Translations under genes and position numbers: made by a program
Shown: in pieces, positions 21,001 through 29,827 of the stretch
Layout of the letters: the number at the start of each line of letters is the position of its first letter
How positions within the stretch are numbered: the first letter of the stretch is position 1
Assembly (NCBI RefSeq): GCF_002866825.1
Contig: NZ_PKUS01000030.1
Span: 19,252-83,251 of the forward strand
Origin: Pseudohalioglobus lutimaris
Lineage (GTDB): Bacteria; Pseudomonadota; Gammaproteobacteria; Pseudomonadales; Halieaceae
DNA: 64,000 nucleotides
Direction of reading: 5' to 3'
Notes under the pieces: generated by a model
Databases searched by the model: none
What the model was told of the DNA's origin: nothing
The model's input: the letters and a program-made list of their open reading frames with translations, nothing else

Positions 21001-21513
21001 GGAGATTCCCGCTGCCTCTTCAATAAAGACCCGCAGCTCTTCGGGCTTGGACTCAATCAAGCGCGAAATCATGCCCTGTTCAATAATGGCATAGCTGCGC
21101 GGCCCCAGGCCGGTGCCGAGAAAAATGTCAGTAATATCGCGGCGGCGGCAGCGCGTACCGTTGAGGAAGTACTCAGATTGCCCCTCGCGGGACACCAGGC
21201 GCTTGATAGAGATTTCTGCGTAGCTGGCATATTCGCCGCCTACACCGCCGTCAGCGTTGTCGAATACCAGCTCGATAAATGCCTGACCGACCGGCTGGCG
21301 ATTGACCGAGCCATTGAAGATCACGTCGCTCATCGACTCACCGCGCAGATTCTTGGCGGAGCTCTCACCCATTACCCAGCGCACGGCATCAATTACGTTG
21401 GACTTGCCGCAGCCGTTGGGTCCAACGACGGCGCACATATTACTGGGGAAGTTGACGGTGGTCGGGTCAACAAATGACTTGAAACCGGCCAGCTTGATAG
21501 ACTTTAGTCGCAT
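18016..21513 (-). CDS. smc: Chromosome partition protein Smc
   Basis: An 1165-residue SMC ATPase. Walker A is GPNGCGKSN (about 32-40), with the Q-loop region after it. Two very long coiled coils, rich in E, Q and L, flank the hinge (about 515-640; DGWQLAVETVLGDYLQAV). The C-terminal head has signature LLSGGEKALTAIAL and Walker B FCMLDEVDAPLDDAN. It condenses and segregates chromosomes. The coiled coils are notably glutamine-rich. It is the first gene of smc-zipA-ligA. No scpA or scpB gene is present in this window, and gammaproteobacteria that use MukBEF usually lack smc, so the host belongs to an SMC lineage. Confidence 0.97.
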   Translation of the reverse strand: MRLKSIKLAGFKSFVDPTTVNFPSNMCAVVGPNGCGKSNVIDAVRWVMGESSAKNLRGESMSDVIFNGSVNRQPVGQAFIELVFDNADGGVGGEYASYAEISIKRLVSREGQSEYFLNGTRCRRRDITDIFLGTGLGPRSYAIIEQGMISRLIESKPEELRVFIEEAAGISKYKERRKETESRMRRTLENLERLTDLREELERQLQHLQRQAQSAEKYSQYKEEERRFKAQLHGLQWQALDQQVKAVTQGISELEVKLEAVHAEHQQVDTAIEQHRVEHTDRTDAFNRVQGTYYSLGSEVARIEQTIKHQQERSRQLADDLQQTSDALSQAESHLGDDRDKLVTWEQEVEALTPELEMLQELEESSAEALLQAEEAMHAWQQQWDEFNQHAAEPRQQAEVQQSRIQHLEQVLKRIQSRTVQLEEEQAALAPGPDQGEMEELGEQLAETEMVMAEHEGGAEQVVEQISATRERTSELSAELNEVRSSLQQLRGRQASLEALQQAAMEDGSADVGEWLQAQQLADKPRLLEQLQVDDGWQLAVETVLGDYLQAVCVDNLGALGGMLGTLEQGQLALVETTQAMPAAPEFLAAKVRSQGRADQLLQGVKVAEDLSQAMTMRAALAPNESIITREGVWLGPNWLRVTRLADQQGGVIQRQQQLEQLEADLEQAVAREQALELEQQRAQEQLRQLEEQRQVSQRELQAATRLHAEYSSQMSALQARIEQITARRERLHADMDEAREQFRQEQEAVAEARQLLSMAIESMESDSRRREELLSVRDETRGTLDSCRQKARHDKDTAHQSAMRHQSLQTQLASMRASIDRTNSQVAQMRERKDALQRSMNDNDNPLDGLQAELESQLELRLQSESELGAARQAVAEVEHKLRECEQQRAAIEHRAEAVRGDLERQRISNQTLQVQRDNVHKQLQESGQDVQEVLQSMPEEASESAWQLELERIANRIARLGPINLAAIDEYSLQSERKNYLDAQNEDLVTALETLENAIRKIDKETRNRFQETFDQVNSGLQELFPRVFGGGSASLEMTGDDLLNTGIAIMARPPGKKNSTIHLLSGGEKALTAIALVFSIFQLNPAPFCMLDEVDAPLDDANTGRYARMVKEMSEKVQFIFITHNKITMEQADQLMGVTMHEPGVSRLVTVDVDEAAELAAS

Positions 21514-21530
21514 TTAACTTTAACTACCCG

Positions 21531-21627
21531 CTATATCTTGCTGTTTTTTATAGGTTTATCCGGGATAAATGGCAAAAAGCCGTCACCTGGAAACACAAGA
21601 TATAGTGTATAGACTTTGAACAGACAA
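21531..21627 (-). promoter_or_regulatory. smc promoter and leader with nested inverted repeats
   Basis: On the minus strand TTGTCT (21627-21622) and TATATC (21604-21599) are separated by 17 bases, a reasonable sigma-70 promoter. The leader holds CTATATCTTG (21531-21540) and CAAGATATAG (21596-21605), a perfect ten-base inverted repeat 55 bases apart; one arm overlaps the -10. Inside lies TTTATC-CGG-GATAAA (21555-21569). ATAGTGT/ACACTAT (21602-21608, 21627-21633) form a further dyad across the promoter. These could be operator sites or leader hairpins. Confidence 0.5.
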
Positions 21628-21658
21628 CACTATGCCCTGACTAAAAAAACCGCGAAAT

Positions 21659-22879
21659 TTAGCTTTTGCTAGCGCCGCTCACGGGTGCCAGAACAATATT
21701 AACGATATCCCCGCCCTCGGTAGGGGCCAAAGGACCGGCACTGCCCAACCAGGTGGCATTCGCCTCGCCGGGGCGACCGTCGGGGGACACCTGCACCACG
21801 ACCATTACCGACTCTGCCTGCGAGAGTTTCTGCCCCGCCATGGAATTACTGTCATCCAGGCGCAGGGTCAGGGGCAGGTCCGACCCGCGCAGACGCTGCA
21901 CCGCTATAGGCATGCGGCTATCACTCTGGGCATTACGCGCAAGTACAAACACGGTATCGGCAGCGGCGATAGCCACACCAACAGGAAGGGCAACGGATAT
22001 GGTGACCCCCGGCGTGGTGCCACTGACTGCCGCGGGTGCGGGTGCCGTTACAGTCGCGGCCACGGGTTCGCCCAGCCTTTCCCGGGCACTGTTGATAATA
22101 CCCGAGATCATCTGCTGACTCTCAGATCCCGGCGGCTCGACCGCCAGCAAACGCTGCCAGTAGCCGATAGCGGCGCGATATTGTTCCTGTTCGAAAGCCG
22201 CCATGCCCAGCAATCCCAGCGCCGTGCGCTGATGAGGGTCGATTGCCAGGGCTTTCTCTGCACGCACTTTGGCACCGTCATCCAGTACGCGACCCGCAGC
22301 GAGATATCTCGCCTGCGCCGCGTAGGCCAGTCCAGCGGCATCTTCAGGGGCGGCGAGAGTCAATTCATCATAGACGCGTGCGGCCTTGGCATAGTCCTGG
22401 GAGCCCATGTAAAAACGACCCAGCATGGCGATATAGTGCAAATTATCCGGCCGCTGCGCTGCCCGCTTTTCAATCGTCCGCATGAGCGCGTCCATCTGCT
22501 GTGGTGTGCTGGTCTCATCCAGGGATTGCAGCTGCCGGGAGATCACCACATCTTGTGCACCGCCCAACTGGTAGTACATCGCAACACTGAAAAGCGCCAC
22601 AAACGGCAGTAACAACCACGCCGGAAAGCCTCGTCCACTCGCCTGCCTGGCGTGAATAGACTCGGGCACCTGCTCATCTTCCAGTAATCGAAGTTGCGCA
22701 TCGGCAGCCAGCGAGTCGTCACCCTCCTCCGCCAACTCCTGCTGACGCAGCTGATACCATTCCAGGTTCGCTCTCTCCAGGTCCTGGTCGGTACTGCCAC
22801 CACGTTTCTTCATCGGTATCAGGAAGAAGACGCCGGCAAGCGCCAGTAGCAAGGCGCAAACGGCAATAAATACAGTCAT
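21659..22879 (-). CDS. ccmI: Cytochrome c biogenesis protein CcmI (CycH-type)
   Basis: A 406-residue membrane protein that chaperones apocytochrome c to the CcmF/H haem lyase. Two membrane helices (about 2-20 and 97-113) flank a short cytoplasmic loop with an acidic stretch. The periplasmic part contains tetratricopeptide-like helices (about 125-260; DYAKAARVYDEL, ALGLLGMAAFEQEQYRAAIGYWQRLL). A C-terminal beta-rich domain (about 295-400) follows. It is last in the ccm cluster, overlapping ccmH by four bases. The unit order ccmG-ccmH-ccmI is typical of pseudomonads and related bacteria. Confidence 0.93.
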   Translation of the reverse strand: MTVFIAVCALLLALAGVFFLIPMKKRGGSTDQDLERANLEWYQLRQQELAEEGDDSLAADAQLRLLEDEQVPESIHARQASGRGFPAWLLLPFVALFSVAMYYQLGGAQDVVISRQLQSLDETSTPQQMDALMRTIEKRAAQRPDNLHYIAMLGRFYMGSQDYAKAARVYDELTLAAPEDAAGLAYAAQARYLAAGRVLDDGAKVRAEKALAIDPHQRTALGLLGMAAFEQEQYRAAIGYWQRLLAVEPPGSESQQMISGIINSARERLGEPVAATVTAPAPAAVSGTTPGVTISVALPVGVAIAAADTVFVLARNAQSDSRMPIAVQRLRGSDLPLTLRLDDSNSMAGQKLSQAESVMVVVQVSPDGRPGEANATWLGSAGPLAPTEGGDIVNIVLAPVSGASKS

Positions 22880-23352
22880 GGTTTTTCAGCCTTAGCTATC
22901 AGGTCGCGCAAACGCTGTTGATCATGCTCCGTCAACGCCTGTTCACCTGTACCGGGTTTAGCCCGGCCACGCAGTGTCATCACCACGATCAGCAGGCCCA
23001 GAACAAGCAGAATGCCGGGTGCCAGCCACAGCAGTAAGGTGGCACCGCTGAAGCGCGGCCGATAGCGCACAAACTCGCCATAGCGATCGGTCATGTACTC
23101 GAGAATCTCGTCATCACTGGCACCTTTTTCCAACTGCTGGTGCAGCAGCTTGCGTAAGTCCTGGGCGATGGGTGCGTTGGAATCGGCAATATTCTGGTTC
23201 TGGCACTTGGGACAACGCAGCTCACCACTGAGGTCCTGGTAGCGTGCCTCCAACTGTGCGTCGCTGAATTCGTAGGTTTCAATAACTGCCTGGGCAGCAG
23301 TGGAAGCGAGCCCCCATGCAATAAACAGTAACACCGCGCATACCTGCCGCAT
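22876..23352 (-). CDS. ccmH: Cytochrome c maturation protein CcmH (CcmL/CycL-type)
   Basis: A 158-residue periplasmic thiol-disulfide protein anchored by a C-terminal membrane helix (about 104-124). A cleavable signal ends near AQA. The redox motif is LRCPKCQNQ, the diagnostic CcmH sequence. It reduces the CxxCH cysteines of apocytochrome c before haem ligation. Its ATG shares one base with the ccmG stop codon (TAATG), and it overlaps ccmI by four bases, indicating coupled translation. The short form plus separate CcmI is the alternative to the fused E. coli CcmH. Confidence 0.95.
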   Translation of the reverse strand: MRQVCAVLLFIAWGLASTAAQAVIETYEFSDAQLEARYQDLSGELRCPKCQNQNIADSNAPIAQDLRKLLHQQLEKGASDDEILEYMTDRYGEFVRYRPRFSGATLLLWLAPGILLVLGLLIVVMTLRGRAKPGTGEQALTEHDQQRLRDLIAKAEKP

Positions 23353-23891
23353 TATCCTTCACCCCCATCCTGCAACTGTGCATAGATCGGCTGCAGTAAA
23401 GTAGTCCACACCCGTTCATCCACCACACCGACGTGACGATAGCGAACAACGCCCTGCGCATCGACCAGGTAGGTCTCCGGCGCACCGTAAACGCCCAGGT
23501 CCAGCCCGAGGGTGCCCTCCCTGTCAGCGATATTGGCAATATAAGGATCGCCCAATTGCTGCAGCCACTGCAGTGCGGCGGCATCTTCATCCTTGTAGTT
23601 AATGCCATAAATGGCCACACCCTGCTGCGCGAGCTCGGTCAGGTAGGGGTGCTCCACGCGACAGGACACACACCAGGTAGCCCAGACGTTGAACAATGCG
23701 ACACGCCCACTGACCGCATCCTGGTTGAGCATCTGCTCAGTGCCCAGTGCGGGCAGTGAAAACGCGGGGAAAGGCTTGTCTATCAGCGCCGAGGGTAGTT
23801 CCTTGGGATCCAGCGACAGGCCGCGCAGGAGGAACAGCGCGAGGACGCCGAACAGTATCAGCGGTATGAAGAGTTTTAGCCTAGCGGGCAT
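23352..23891 (-). CDS. ccmG: Thiol:disulfide interchange protein CcmG (DsbE)
   Basis: A membrane-anchored thioredoxin-like protein of about 179 residues. The N-terminal anchor KLFIPLILFGVLALFLL is followed by a thioredoxin fold with the CcmG-type active site WCVSCRVEHP and the conserved YGINYKDE and YGAPETYLVD segments. It provides reducing power to CcmH and apocytochrome c in the periplasm. The open frame extends upstream to 23990, but that part is inside ccmF. The start at ATG 23891 overlaps ccmF by 11 bases; ATG 23903 is the alternative. Confidence in function is high, in start moderate. Confidence 0.94.
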   Translation of the reverse strand: MPARLKLFIPLILFGVLALFLLRGLSLDPKELPSALIDKPFPAFSLPALGTEQMLNQDAVSGRVALFNVWATWCVSCRVEHPYLTELAQQGVAIYGINYKDEDAAALQWLQQLGDPYIANIADREGTLGLDLGVYGAPETYLVDAQGVVRYRHVGVVDERVWTTLLQPIYAQLQDGGEG

Positions 23892-25857
23892 ATTCAGCCC
23901 CATCTGCGGCACTGGCTGCACGGCTGCGCTGTCGGCGGTAGCGCTTGTCCAGAACCGTGGTGAAGGCACCAAACGCCATAAAGATCGCACCTACCCACAT
24001 CCAGCGGATCATCGGCTTATAGTGCAGACGAATGGCCCAGGCGCCGCTGTCGCCTATAGGCTCGCCCATGGCAACGAACAGGTCGCGAAATACACCGGGA
24101 TCAATCGCGGCCTCGGTCATTATCGAACCACTCGCCAGGTAACGGCGCTTCTGCGGTGCCATGAAGGCGACAAACTCACCATCACGGGTGACTTCAAAGC
24201 GCGCCTCATCGGCAAGGAAATTAGGTCCGCGCACCGGTGCGACTTCAATAAAGCGGAAATCATAGCCGGCCAGTGAGTCAGTATCCCCCGGGCTCATCTT
24301 GAGATCGTGCTCAATCGCATACTGGCTGGTTGCCACGACACCGATAATACAGGCGGCAAATCCCAGGTGCGCCAGCACCATACCCCAGTAGCTTGGTGTG
24401 ATACGACGCAGCCCCCTGGGGAAACCCGCGGCTCCGCCCATGCGGAACCAGGTATCCCGGAGCAGGCCAAAGACCAGCCATGCCGCGAGTAATACTGCCA
24501 GTGCCACCCACAGGTTGTAATCTGCCTGCAGCATGGGGAGTGTAATCGCGCACAGCACCGCAGCGACCCCCGGCAGCAGCAGTTCAGCTTTCCAGCGCTG
24601 TGTGCTGTCGCGCTTCCAACGGGAAATCGGACCAAACGCCATCACTGGCGCCAGCAGCGCCATCAGCGGCACAAAGACGGCGTTGAAATAAGGCGGGCCC
24701 ACAGAATACTTGCCCATACCCAGTGCATCCACGATCAGTGGGAACAGCGTGCCGAAGAGCACGGTCAACGTAGCCACTGTGAACACCACATTATTGAAAA
24801 GCAGCAACGACTCTCGCGAAACCCAGGAAAAGCTCACGCGACTACTGACAGCGGGCGCACGCAACGCGTAGAGGACCAGGGATCCACCTACAACGATGGC
24901 GAGAAAAACCAGAATAAACATGCCTCGCGCAGGGTCCGTGGCGAACGCGTGAACCGAAGTCAACACGCCGGAGCGCACAAGGAATGTTCCCAGCAGACTC
25001 AGGGAAAACGCAAAAATCGCCAGCAGCACTGTCCAGCTCTTGAACAGGCCGCGTTTCTCGGTCACCGCCAGCGAGTGCACCAACGCAGTACCCGCCAGCC
25101 AGGGCATAAAAGAAGCATTTTCAACCGGGTCCCAGAACCACCAACCACCCCAGCCCAATTCGTAATAGGCCCACCAGCTACCCAGCATGATCCCCAGCGT
25201 AAGAAAGGCCCAGGCCACGTTAGTCCAGGGTCGCGACCAGCGTGCCCAGGATGCATCCATTCTGCCGCCCAGAAGCGCGGCAATAGCAAACGCAAACGCC
25301 ACGGAAAAACCGACATACCCCATGTAGAGCAGCGGCGGGTGAATAATCAGGCCGGGGTCCTGTAACAGCGGATTCAGGTCGTTGCCGTCGGCCGGAATGC
25401 TGGGCAGCAAGCGAGCAAAAGGATTGGAGGTGAGCAGCGAGAAGGAGATGAAACCCACGCCTACGCCACCCATTACCGCCAGTACCCGCGAGAGTACCAG
25501 CAGGGGGAGCTGCGGACTGAAGATTGCGACCGCCGCGGTCCACATGCACAGAATCAGCGCCCAGAGCAGCAGGGAACCTTCATGATTGCCCCATACGGCA
25601 GAGAATTTATAGATCACCGGCAGCAGGGAGTTGCTGTTGGCCGCCACCACGGACACTGAGAAATCGTCCTGCAGAAAAGCAACAGTAAGACAGCCATAGC
25701 TGATCGCCACAAAGACCAGCAAACCGATCGCCAGTCGCGGCGCAAGGGCCATGGCATAGGTATTGCGCCGCCAGGCACCCCAGGCCGGGACGGTTGCCAG
25801 CAGGAAAGCCAGCGCAAGACCGATAATCAGGGCAAAATGACCCATTTCAGGAATCAT
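23881..25857 (-). CDS. ccmF: Cytochrome c haem lyase subunit CcmF
   Basis: A 658-residue multi-spanning membrane protein that attaches haem to apocytochrome c. It has about 14-15 hydrophobic helices and the tryptophan-rich WWD domain [14 protein letters not shown] near residue 235-250. Conserved periplasmic histidines are in [10 protein letters not shown] and LVHSLAV. The large C-terminal periplasmic loop (about 500-620) ends in a final membrane helix. It overlaps ccmE by four bases (ATGA) and ccmG by eleven. Length matches the family. Confidence 0.97.
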   Translation of the reverse strand: MIPEMGHFALIIGLALAFLLATVPAWGAWRRNTYAMALAPRLAIGLLVFVAISYGCLTVAFLQDDFSVSVVAANSNSLLPVIYKFSAVWGNHEGSLLLWALILCMWTAAVAIFSPQLPLLVLSRVLAVMGGVGVGFISFSLLTSNPFARLLPSIPADGNDLNPLLQDPGLIIHPPLLYMGYVGFSVAFAFAIAALLGGRMDASWARWSRPWTNVAWAFLTLGIMLGSWWAYYELGWGGWWFWDPVENASFMPWLAGTALVHSLAVTEKRGLFKSWTVLLAIFAFSLSLLGTFLVRSGVLTSVHAFATDPARGMFILVFLAIVVGGSLVLYALRAPAVSSRVSFSWVSRESLLLFNNVVFTVATLTVLFGTLFPLIVDALGMGKYSVGPPYFNAVFVPLMALLAPVMAFGPISRWKRDSTQRWKAELLLPGVAAVLCAITLPMLQADYNLWVALAVLLAAWLVFGLLRDTWFRMGGAAGFPRGLRRITPSYWGMVLAHLGFAACIIGVVATSQYAIEHDLKMSPGDTDSLAGYDFRFIEVAPVRGPNFLADEARFEVTRDGEFVAFMAPQKRRYLASGSIMTEAAIDPGVFRDLFVAMGEPIGDSGAWAIRLHYKPMIRWMWVGAIFMAFGAFTTVLDKRYRRQRSRAASAADGAEYAR

Positions 25858-26303
25858 TGTTTCACCCCTTTGTGATCGTAGCCTGATTGTTCCAGTGCAT
25901 CCATTATCTCTGGGGGCATGTAGTTTTCATCGTGCTTGGCAAGCACTTCTGAGGCCTGCAGTACACCATTTGAATCGAGTTTTCCTGAGGCTACCGCCCC
26001 CTGGCCTTCATCAAACAGGTCGGGCAGGATTCCTACATAGACGACTGCCACCGACGCCTTGTAGTCGGTGACTTCAAAACGCGTCTCCAGACTGTCATCG
26101 GCACGCTTCACGCTACCTTCTACGACCATGCCACCTACACGGATGGGCTGCCCTGCAGGCGCCTTGCCCTCTGCAACTTCAGCGGGCGCGTAAAAAAGAT
26201 TGATGTTACCGCGCATCGCATAAGTAACCAGGCCAACGGCAGCACTGGAAAATACGATAATAAAAAGAACCAGGTAGAGTCGTTGTTTACGTACCGGATG
26301 CAT
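25854..26303 (-). CDS. ccmE: Periplasmic haem chaperone CcmE
   Basis: A 149-residue haem chaperone with an N-terminal membrane anchor (about 8-28; [20 protein letters not shown]) and an OB-fold periplasmic domain. The covalent haem-binding motif is [11 protein letters not shown] near residue 124-134, with H in KHDENY. It accepts haem from CcmABCD and hands it to CcmF. The first 17 bases overlap the end of ccmD. Length and all motifs are standard for the His-type CcmE. Confidence 0.96.
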   Translation of the reverse strand: MHPVRKQRLYLVLFIIVFSSAAVGLVTYAMRGNINLFYAPAEVAEGKAPAGQPIRVGGMVVEGSVKRADDSLETRFEVTDYKASVAVVYVGILPDLFDEGQGAVASGKLDSNGVLQASEVLAKHDENYMPPEIMDALEQSGYDHKGVKQ

Positions 26304-26514
26304 GACTGTCCTCTTCCTTAACGGATGGGCCCTGGCTTGGAGCGCCGCGGTTACGGCGAAGTTCCCCGGAGAGTTCGGTCAGCAGGCGGCGCTGGCGGCG
26401 CAGTGGCACCAACAATAACGCGCCCACTACCACCAGGGTAATGGCGTAGGCGGACCAGACGTAAGCACCGTGACCGTCCATACTCAACATCGCGGCAAAG
26501 CTGTCGAAATACAT
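26287..26514 (-). CDS. ccmD: Haem exporter small subunit CcmD
   Basis: A 75-residue single-span membrane protein. The start [20 protein letters not shown] is the diagnostic CcmD N-terminus, followed by one helix (about 19-38; [18 protein letters not shown]) and a basic then acidic tail (RRQRRLL ... VKEEDSH). The frame can be opened 12 codons earlier, but ATG 26514 forms an ATGA overlap with the ccmC stop and is preferred. CcmD holds CcmE in the CcmABC complex so that haem can be released. The tail is longer than in many homologues. Confidence 0.9.
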   Translation of the reverse strand: MYFDSFAAMLSMDGHGAYVWSAYAITLVVVGALLLVPLRRQRRLLTELSGELRRNRGAPSQGPSVKEEDSHASGT

Positions 26515-27257
26515 CAGCGCGCCTTGTCCTCCGCCAGTTTTCGCACCCACTTGGTGCGTCGTTCACGGGCCAGCATCTCCCCGCGCATATTCATCAACAG
26601 CGCGCAGGTAAACAGCGCATAAAAGCTGATGATCATCAATAACAGCGGATACAGCATGCTGGCATGAATTGTCGATTCGCCCGTAAACTTGATGGAAGCA
26701 GGCTGATGCAGGCTGTACCACCAGTCCACCGACTTATAAATAATGGGGATGTTCACCGTACCCACCAGGCTCAAAACCGCGCAGGCTTTAGCGGCGGCCT
26801 CCTTGTTGTCGTACGCTTCGTAAAGTGCAATCACGCCCAGGTAAAGGAAGAGCAGGATCAGCATGGAGGTGATACGCGCGTCCCACACCCACCAGGTACC
26901 CCAGGTGGGCTTACCCCAGACTGCCCCGGTCACCAGCGCAACGAAGGTGAGGGCTGCGCCAATGGGCGCACAGGCCTTCATGGCAATATCTGCCATTTTC
27001 ATCTTCCAGATCAGGCTGACGGCACCCGCCGTTGCCATCACATAGTACCCCGCAAGTGCCACCACGGCCGCCGGCACATGAATATAAATAATCCGGTAGC
27101 TGTTGCCCTGGCGAAAATCGGGCGCAGTGAACAACAAGCCCCAGGTCACACCCACGGCAAGTCCAATCAGTGTCAGCGGCACCAGGTAGCGCAGGATGGT
27201 ACCGGAGATACCATACAGCCAGGGGGGGGAGCCGAGTTTATGGAAGAAGGTCCACAT
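26514..27257 (-). CDS. ccmC: Haem exporter protein CcmC
   Basis: A 247-residue membrane protein with six helices. The WWD domain TWWVWDARITSM lies near residues 128-139, with haem-ligand histidines in the preceding loop IHVPAAVVAL and in YSLHQPAS. It loads haem onto CcmE. The N-terminus begins MWTFFHKLGSPPWLY, typical for the family. It lies 78 bases after ccmB, the largest gap in the ccm cluster; no promoter stands out in that gap. It overlaps ccmD by one start/stop junction. Confidence 0.96.
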   Translation of the reverse strand: MWTFFHKLGSPPWLYGISGTILRYLVPLTLIGLAVGVTWGLLFTAPDFRQGNSYRIIYIHVPAAVVALAGYYVMATAGAVSLIWKMKMADIAMKACAPIGAALTFVALVTGAVWGKPTWGTWWVWDARITSMLILLFLYLGVIALYEAYDNKEAAAKACAVLSLVGTVNIPIIYKSVDWWYSLHQPASIKFTGESTIHASMLYPLLLMIISFYALFTCALLMNMRGEMLARERRTKWVRKLAEDKAR

Positions 27258-27335
27258 AGCGGCGCCGATTATACAGTGACGCCACAGGCGAACAACCAGT
27301 TACGCTGTGGGGGAATAATTATCGCTAACACTTTC

Positions 27336-28022
27336 TCAGGCATCCACACTAATCCTCAGGCCGGCTGCGGTGGCTATCGGCGCCAGTGCCACGGCCAGTG
27401 ACAGCATTGCACCCAGTATTGCCAGATATGGCGCGGCAGGACTGCCGCTCACTGCCGCCTTCACCGCCGCACTACCAAAAATAAGTACGGGCATATAAAG
27501 AGGAAGGATCAGCAGCGAAATCAGCATGCCACCGCGGCGCAGACCCACTGTCAATGCGGCGCCGATACCCCCGACCAGACTGAGCACCGCCGTCCCCAGC
27601 AAAAGACTGAAGAAAAGCGCGACTATGCCTGTCGCCGGCAGGTTGAGCATCAACGCAAAAACGGGCGATACCAGCGCCAACAGCAGCCCCGTCACCAGCC
27701 AGTGAGCGCAGACATAGGCAAGAACCGAGAGATACAACGGTTGAGGCGACAGCAACAACTGCTCCAGGCTGCCATCGTCAAAGTCGCTGCGAAACACGCC
27801 GTCAGATGTCAGCAGATTGGACAACAGGGCAACAATCCACAGAATTCCGGGGGCGAAGTCCGCCAGGGTATCCGGCGCTGGCCCGAGGCCCAGTGGGAAC
27901 AGCGCCACCACCATGGCAAAAAACAACAGCGGATTACCAATGTCTACGGGACGACGCGCTGCCAGGACCAGTTGCCTGCGTAACAGGCGAGCACAGAACA
28001 ATGCGGTGCCGGGCGTGTTCAC
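27336..28022 (-). CDS. ccmB: Haem exporter permease CcmB
   Basis: A 228-residue ABC permease with six hydrophobic helices, the membrane partner of CcmA. Conserved segments include ARRPVDIGNPLLFFAMV near the N-terminus, and FRSDFDDGSLEQLLLSPQPL near residues 79-98, a charged cytoplasmic loop characteristic of CcmB. With CcmA it uses ATP to release holo-CcmE from CcmC/CcmD. The start overlaps the ccmA stop by four bases. The operon position and length are standard. Confidence 0.95.
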   Translation of the reverse strand: MNTPGTALFCARLLRRQLVLAARRPVDIGNPLLFFAMVVALFPLGLGPAPDTLADFAPGILWIVALLSNLLTSDGVFRSDFDDGSLEQLLLSPQPLYLSVLAYVCAHWLVTGLLLALVSPVFALMLNLPATGIVALFFSLLLGTAVLSLVGGIGAALTVGLRRGGMLISLLILPLYMPVLIFGSAAVKAAVSGSPAAPYLAILGAMLSLAVALAPIATAAGLRISVDA

Positions 28023-28603
28023 GGCAGAACCCCGGCGCTCAGGTCCAGACGGCTAACCTGGTGATCTATATTCAGCGCCTGGTGTGATGTCAGCACCACC
28101 GCCCCGCCCTGCTTCACATGCGCAGCAAACAAAGACTGAAGTTCAGCAACGCCGCTGACGTCGATCGCGGTAAAGGGCTCATCCAGCAACCATAAGGGAC
28201 TGCGCGAAAGATACAGCCTCGCCAGATTAACGCGACGATGCTGCCCAGCAGACAGGGTATGACTGAGCACGTCCTCGTAGCCGTGGAGGCCTACCCGGGA
28301 CAGCGCCGCCTCAATCTCGTCGTCGGTGTACTGACTCTCTCCGGACACGTGCCAGGCCAGGTTTTCGCGCGGCGTGAGCAGGGCTTTCACCGCGCTGTGA
28401 TGACCCAGGTAAAGCATTGGCCCATGGCGCGCCACCCTGCCTTCAAATCCATACCGGGACAATCCGGCGAGAATACGAATCAGGCTGGTCTTGCCAGCGC
28501 CGTTGGCTCCCTCTACCAGGATGACCTGCTGAGGACGCACGGCAAATGACAGGCCGGTAAACAGCTGGCGACCGCCCCGCTCCAGGGACAAATCCTCTGC
28601 CAC
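28019..28603 (-). CDS. ccmA: Haem exporter ATP-binding protein CcmA
   Basis: A 194-residue ABC ATPase. Walker A is GANGAGKTSL (about 34-43), signature LSAGQHRRVNLARL (about 116-129), Walker B LWLLDEPFTAID (about 138-149), and the switch histidine is in LTSHQA. It drives the CcmABCDE haem-handling step. The start is uncertain: GTG 28603 is the first standard start in frame but has no good ribosome site, and typical family members begin a few residues earlier (PLLVAEDLSLERGG). The gene follows ttcA by 29 bases, so it is probably co-transcribed with or from within ttcA. Confidence 0.94.
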   Translation of the reverse strand: MAEDLSLERGGRQLFTGLSFAVRPQQVILVEGANGAGKTSLIRILAGLSRYGFEGRVARHGPMLYLGHHSAVKALLTPRENLAWHVSGESQYTDDEIEAALSRVGLHGYEDVLSHTLSAGQHRRVNLARLYLSRSPLWLLDEPFTAIDVSGVAELQSLFAAHVKQGGAVVLTSHQALNIDHQVSRLDLSAGVLP

Positions 28604-28632
28604 CAGCAGCGGCGCACTGTCGCCAGAATCGG

Positions 28633-29514
28633 TCAGAGGTTCACCACGTTGACCACCGGGATGTGCAGGTCCTGGTCTACCTGGTCTGCGCGCAGGCTGT
28701 TAAAGTCGAACAGTGCGCCGTCGGCAAGCTGGGAAGGCGATACGTTGCAGATGCTGCGGAAAATTGTCTCGGTGCGCCCCGGGTACTCGCGCTCCCATTG
28801 CGTCAGCATATTCTTGATCTGCACACGCTGCAGGTTTTCCTGCGAGCCGCACAGGTTACAGGGAATAATCGGAAACTCTTTGTACTCGGCCAGGCGGGCA
28901 AGGTCTTTCTCCTTGCAGTATGCGAGCGGACGAATCACCACGTTCTTTTTGTCATCCGCAAGCAGTTTGGGGGGCATGGCCTTGAGCTTGCCGCCAAAAA
29001 ACATATTCAGGAACAGGGTTTCAACGATATCGTCGCGGTGATGACCCAGCGCAATCTTGTTGGCTCCGATCTGTTGGGCAAAGCCATAGAGGTTACCGCG
29101 TCGCAGTCGTGAACACAGGCCACAGGTCGTCTTCCCCTCTGGAATGACTTCCTTGACGATGCTGTAAGTGTCTTTCTCGAGTATGTGGTAGGGAACATTA
29201 AGGCCCTCGAGGAACGCGGGCAGGACGCCTTCGGGGAAGCCGGGCTGCTTCTGGTCGAGATTGACCGCAACCAGCTCAAAGCTGATGGGGGCTGCTTGCT
29301 GCAGACTGAGAAGCACATCCAGCATGCCATAGGAGTCCTTGCCGCCGGACAGGCACACCATCACCTTGTCGCCCTCCTCGATCATATTGTAATCGACGAT
29401 GGCATTGCCCACGTTACGCCGCAGTCGCTTCTGCAGCTTGTTGAACTCGGTTTTTTCCTTGCGGGACAGCTCGCGCACGTTATCCTGACCGTTAGTGCTT
29501 GATTTGGCGCGCAT
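28633..29514 (-). CDS. ttcA: tRNA 2-thiocytidine biosynthesis protein TtcA
   Basis: A 293-residue enzyme that thiolates cytidine 32 of certain tRNAs in an ATP- and iron-sulfur-dependent reaction. The PP-loop is [12 protein letters not shown] (about 54-65). The cluster-binding cysteines are the pairs CGLC (about 135-138) and CNLC (about 225-228). C-terminal residues [13 protein letters not shown] are typical of TtcA. ATG 29514 starts MRAKSSTNG. In several gammaproteobacteria ttcA is regulated by FNR, but no FNR box was seen here. The gene lies upstream of ccmA on the same strand and diverges from mdh. Confidence 0.95.
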   Translation of the reverse strand: MRAKSSTNGQDNVRELSRKEKTEFNKLQKRLRRNVGNAIVDYNMIEEGDKVMVCLSGGKDSYGMLDVLLSLQQAAPISFELVAVNLDQKQPGFPEGVLPAFLEGLNVPYHILEKDTYSIVKEVIPEGKTTCGLCSRLRRGNLYGFAQQIGANKIALGHHRDDIVETLFLNMFFGGKLKAMPPKLLADDKKNVVIRPLAYCKEKDLARLAEYKEFPIIPCNLCGSQENLQRVQIKNMLTQWEREYPGRTETIFRSICNVSPSQLADGALFDFNSLRADQVDQDLHIPVVNVVNL

Positions 29515-29827
29515 TTTACTTGCTTCTCGGGCTTACAGTCCACCTGTGTCGCCAGCTTTGGGGCCTTCTCTTTATGAATCCGGATTCGCCTGTGTTGATT
29601 GTTCCGGGGTTCACGGCCCCGTAACAGGCAGCTGCGGGCTGGAGAGCGCTAACCACAAGCGGTGCACAGACCCGCACCGCACCGGGCCAGCACCCCATTC
29701 AGCCAAGCGGGCCATTTCCCGGCCGTATGCCGACCATAGTCGAGCCACCCTTGTATTTTGTGTGGAATGCTAACAAAATGTCGGCCCCAAACGACCCCAC
29801 TACACCGTCTACGAGGAACACACCGAG
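29515..29827. other. Divergent intergenic region between ttcA and mdh
   Basis: No convincing gene in 313 bases. It contains two small GC-rich hairpins: CGGGG/CCCCG (29605-29609, 29617-29621) and GCGGTGC/GCACCGC (29659-29665, 29674-29680). A weak plus-strand promoter candidate for mdh is TTGTAT (29751-29756), 17 bases, then CAAAAT (29774-29779). The mdh ribosome site is GAGGA about ten bases before its ATG. The ttcA promoter was not recognized. Confidence 0.5.

Noticed and set aside
20149..21477. Plus-strand open frame of 442 codons opposite smc
   Set aside because: Antisense to the coiled-coil and head regions of smc; leucine/glutamine-rich composition is the mirror of the repetitive coding sequence.
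29515..29827. Possible small RNA or tRNA in the ttcA-mdh gap because of its two hairpins
   Set aside because: No cloverleaf, no GTTCRA-type T-loop in the right context and no terminator after the hairpins.
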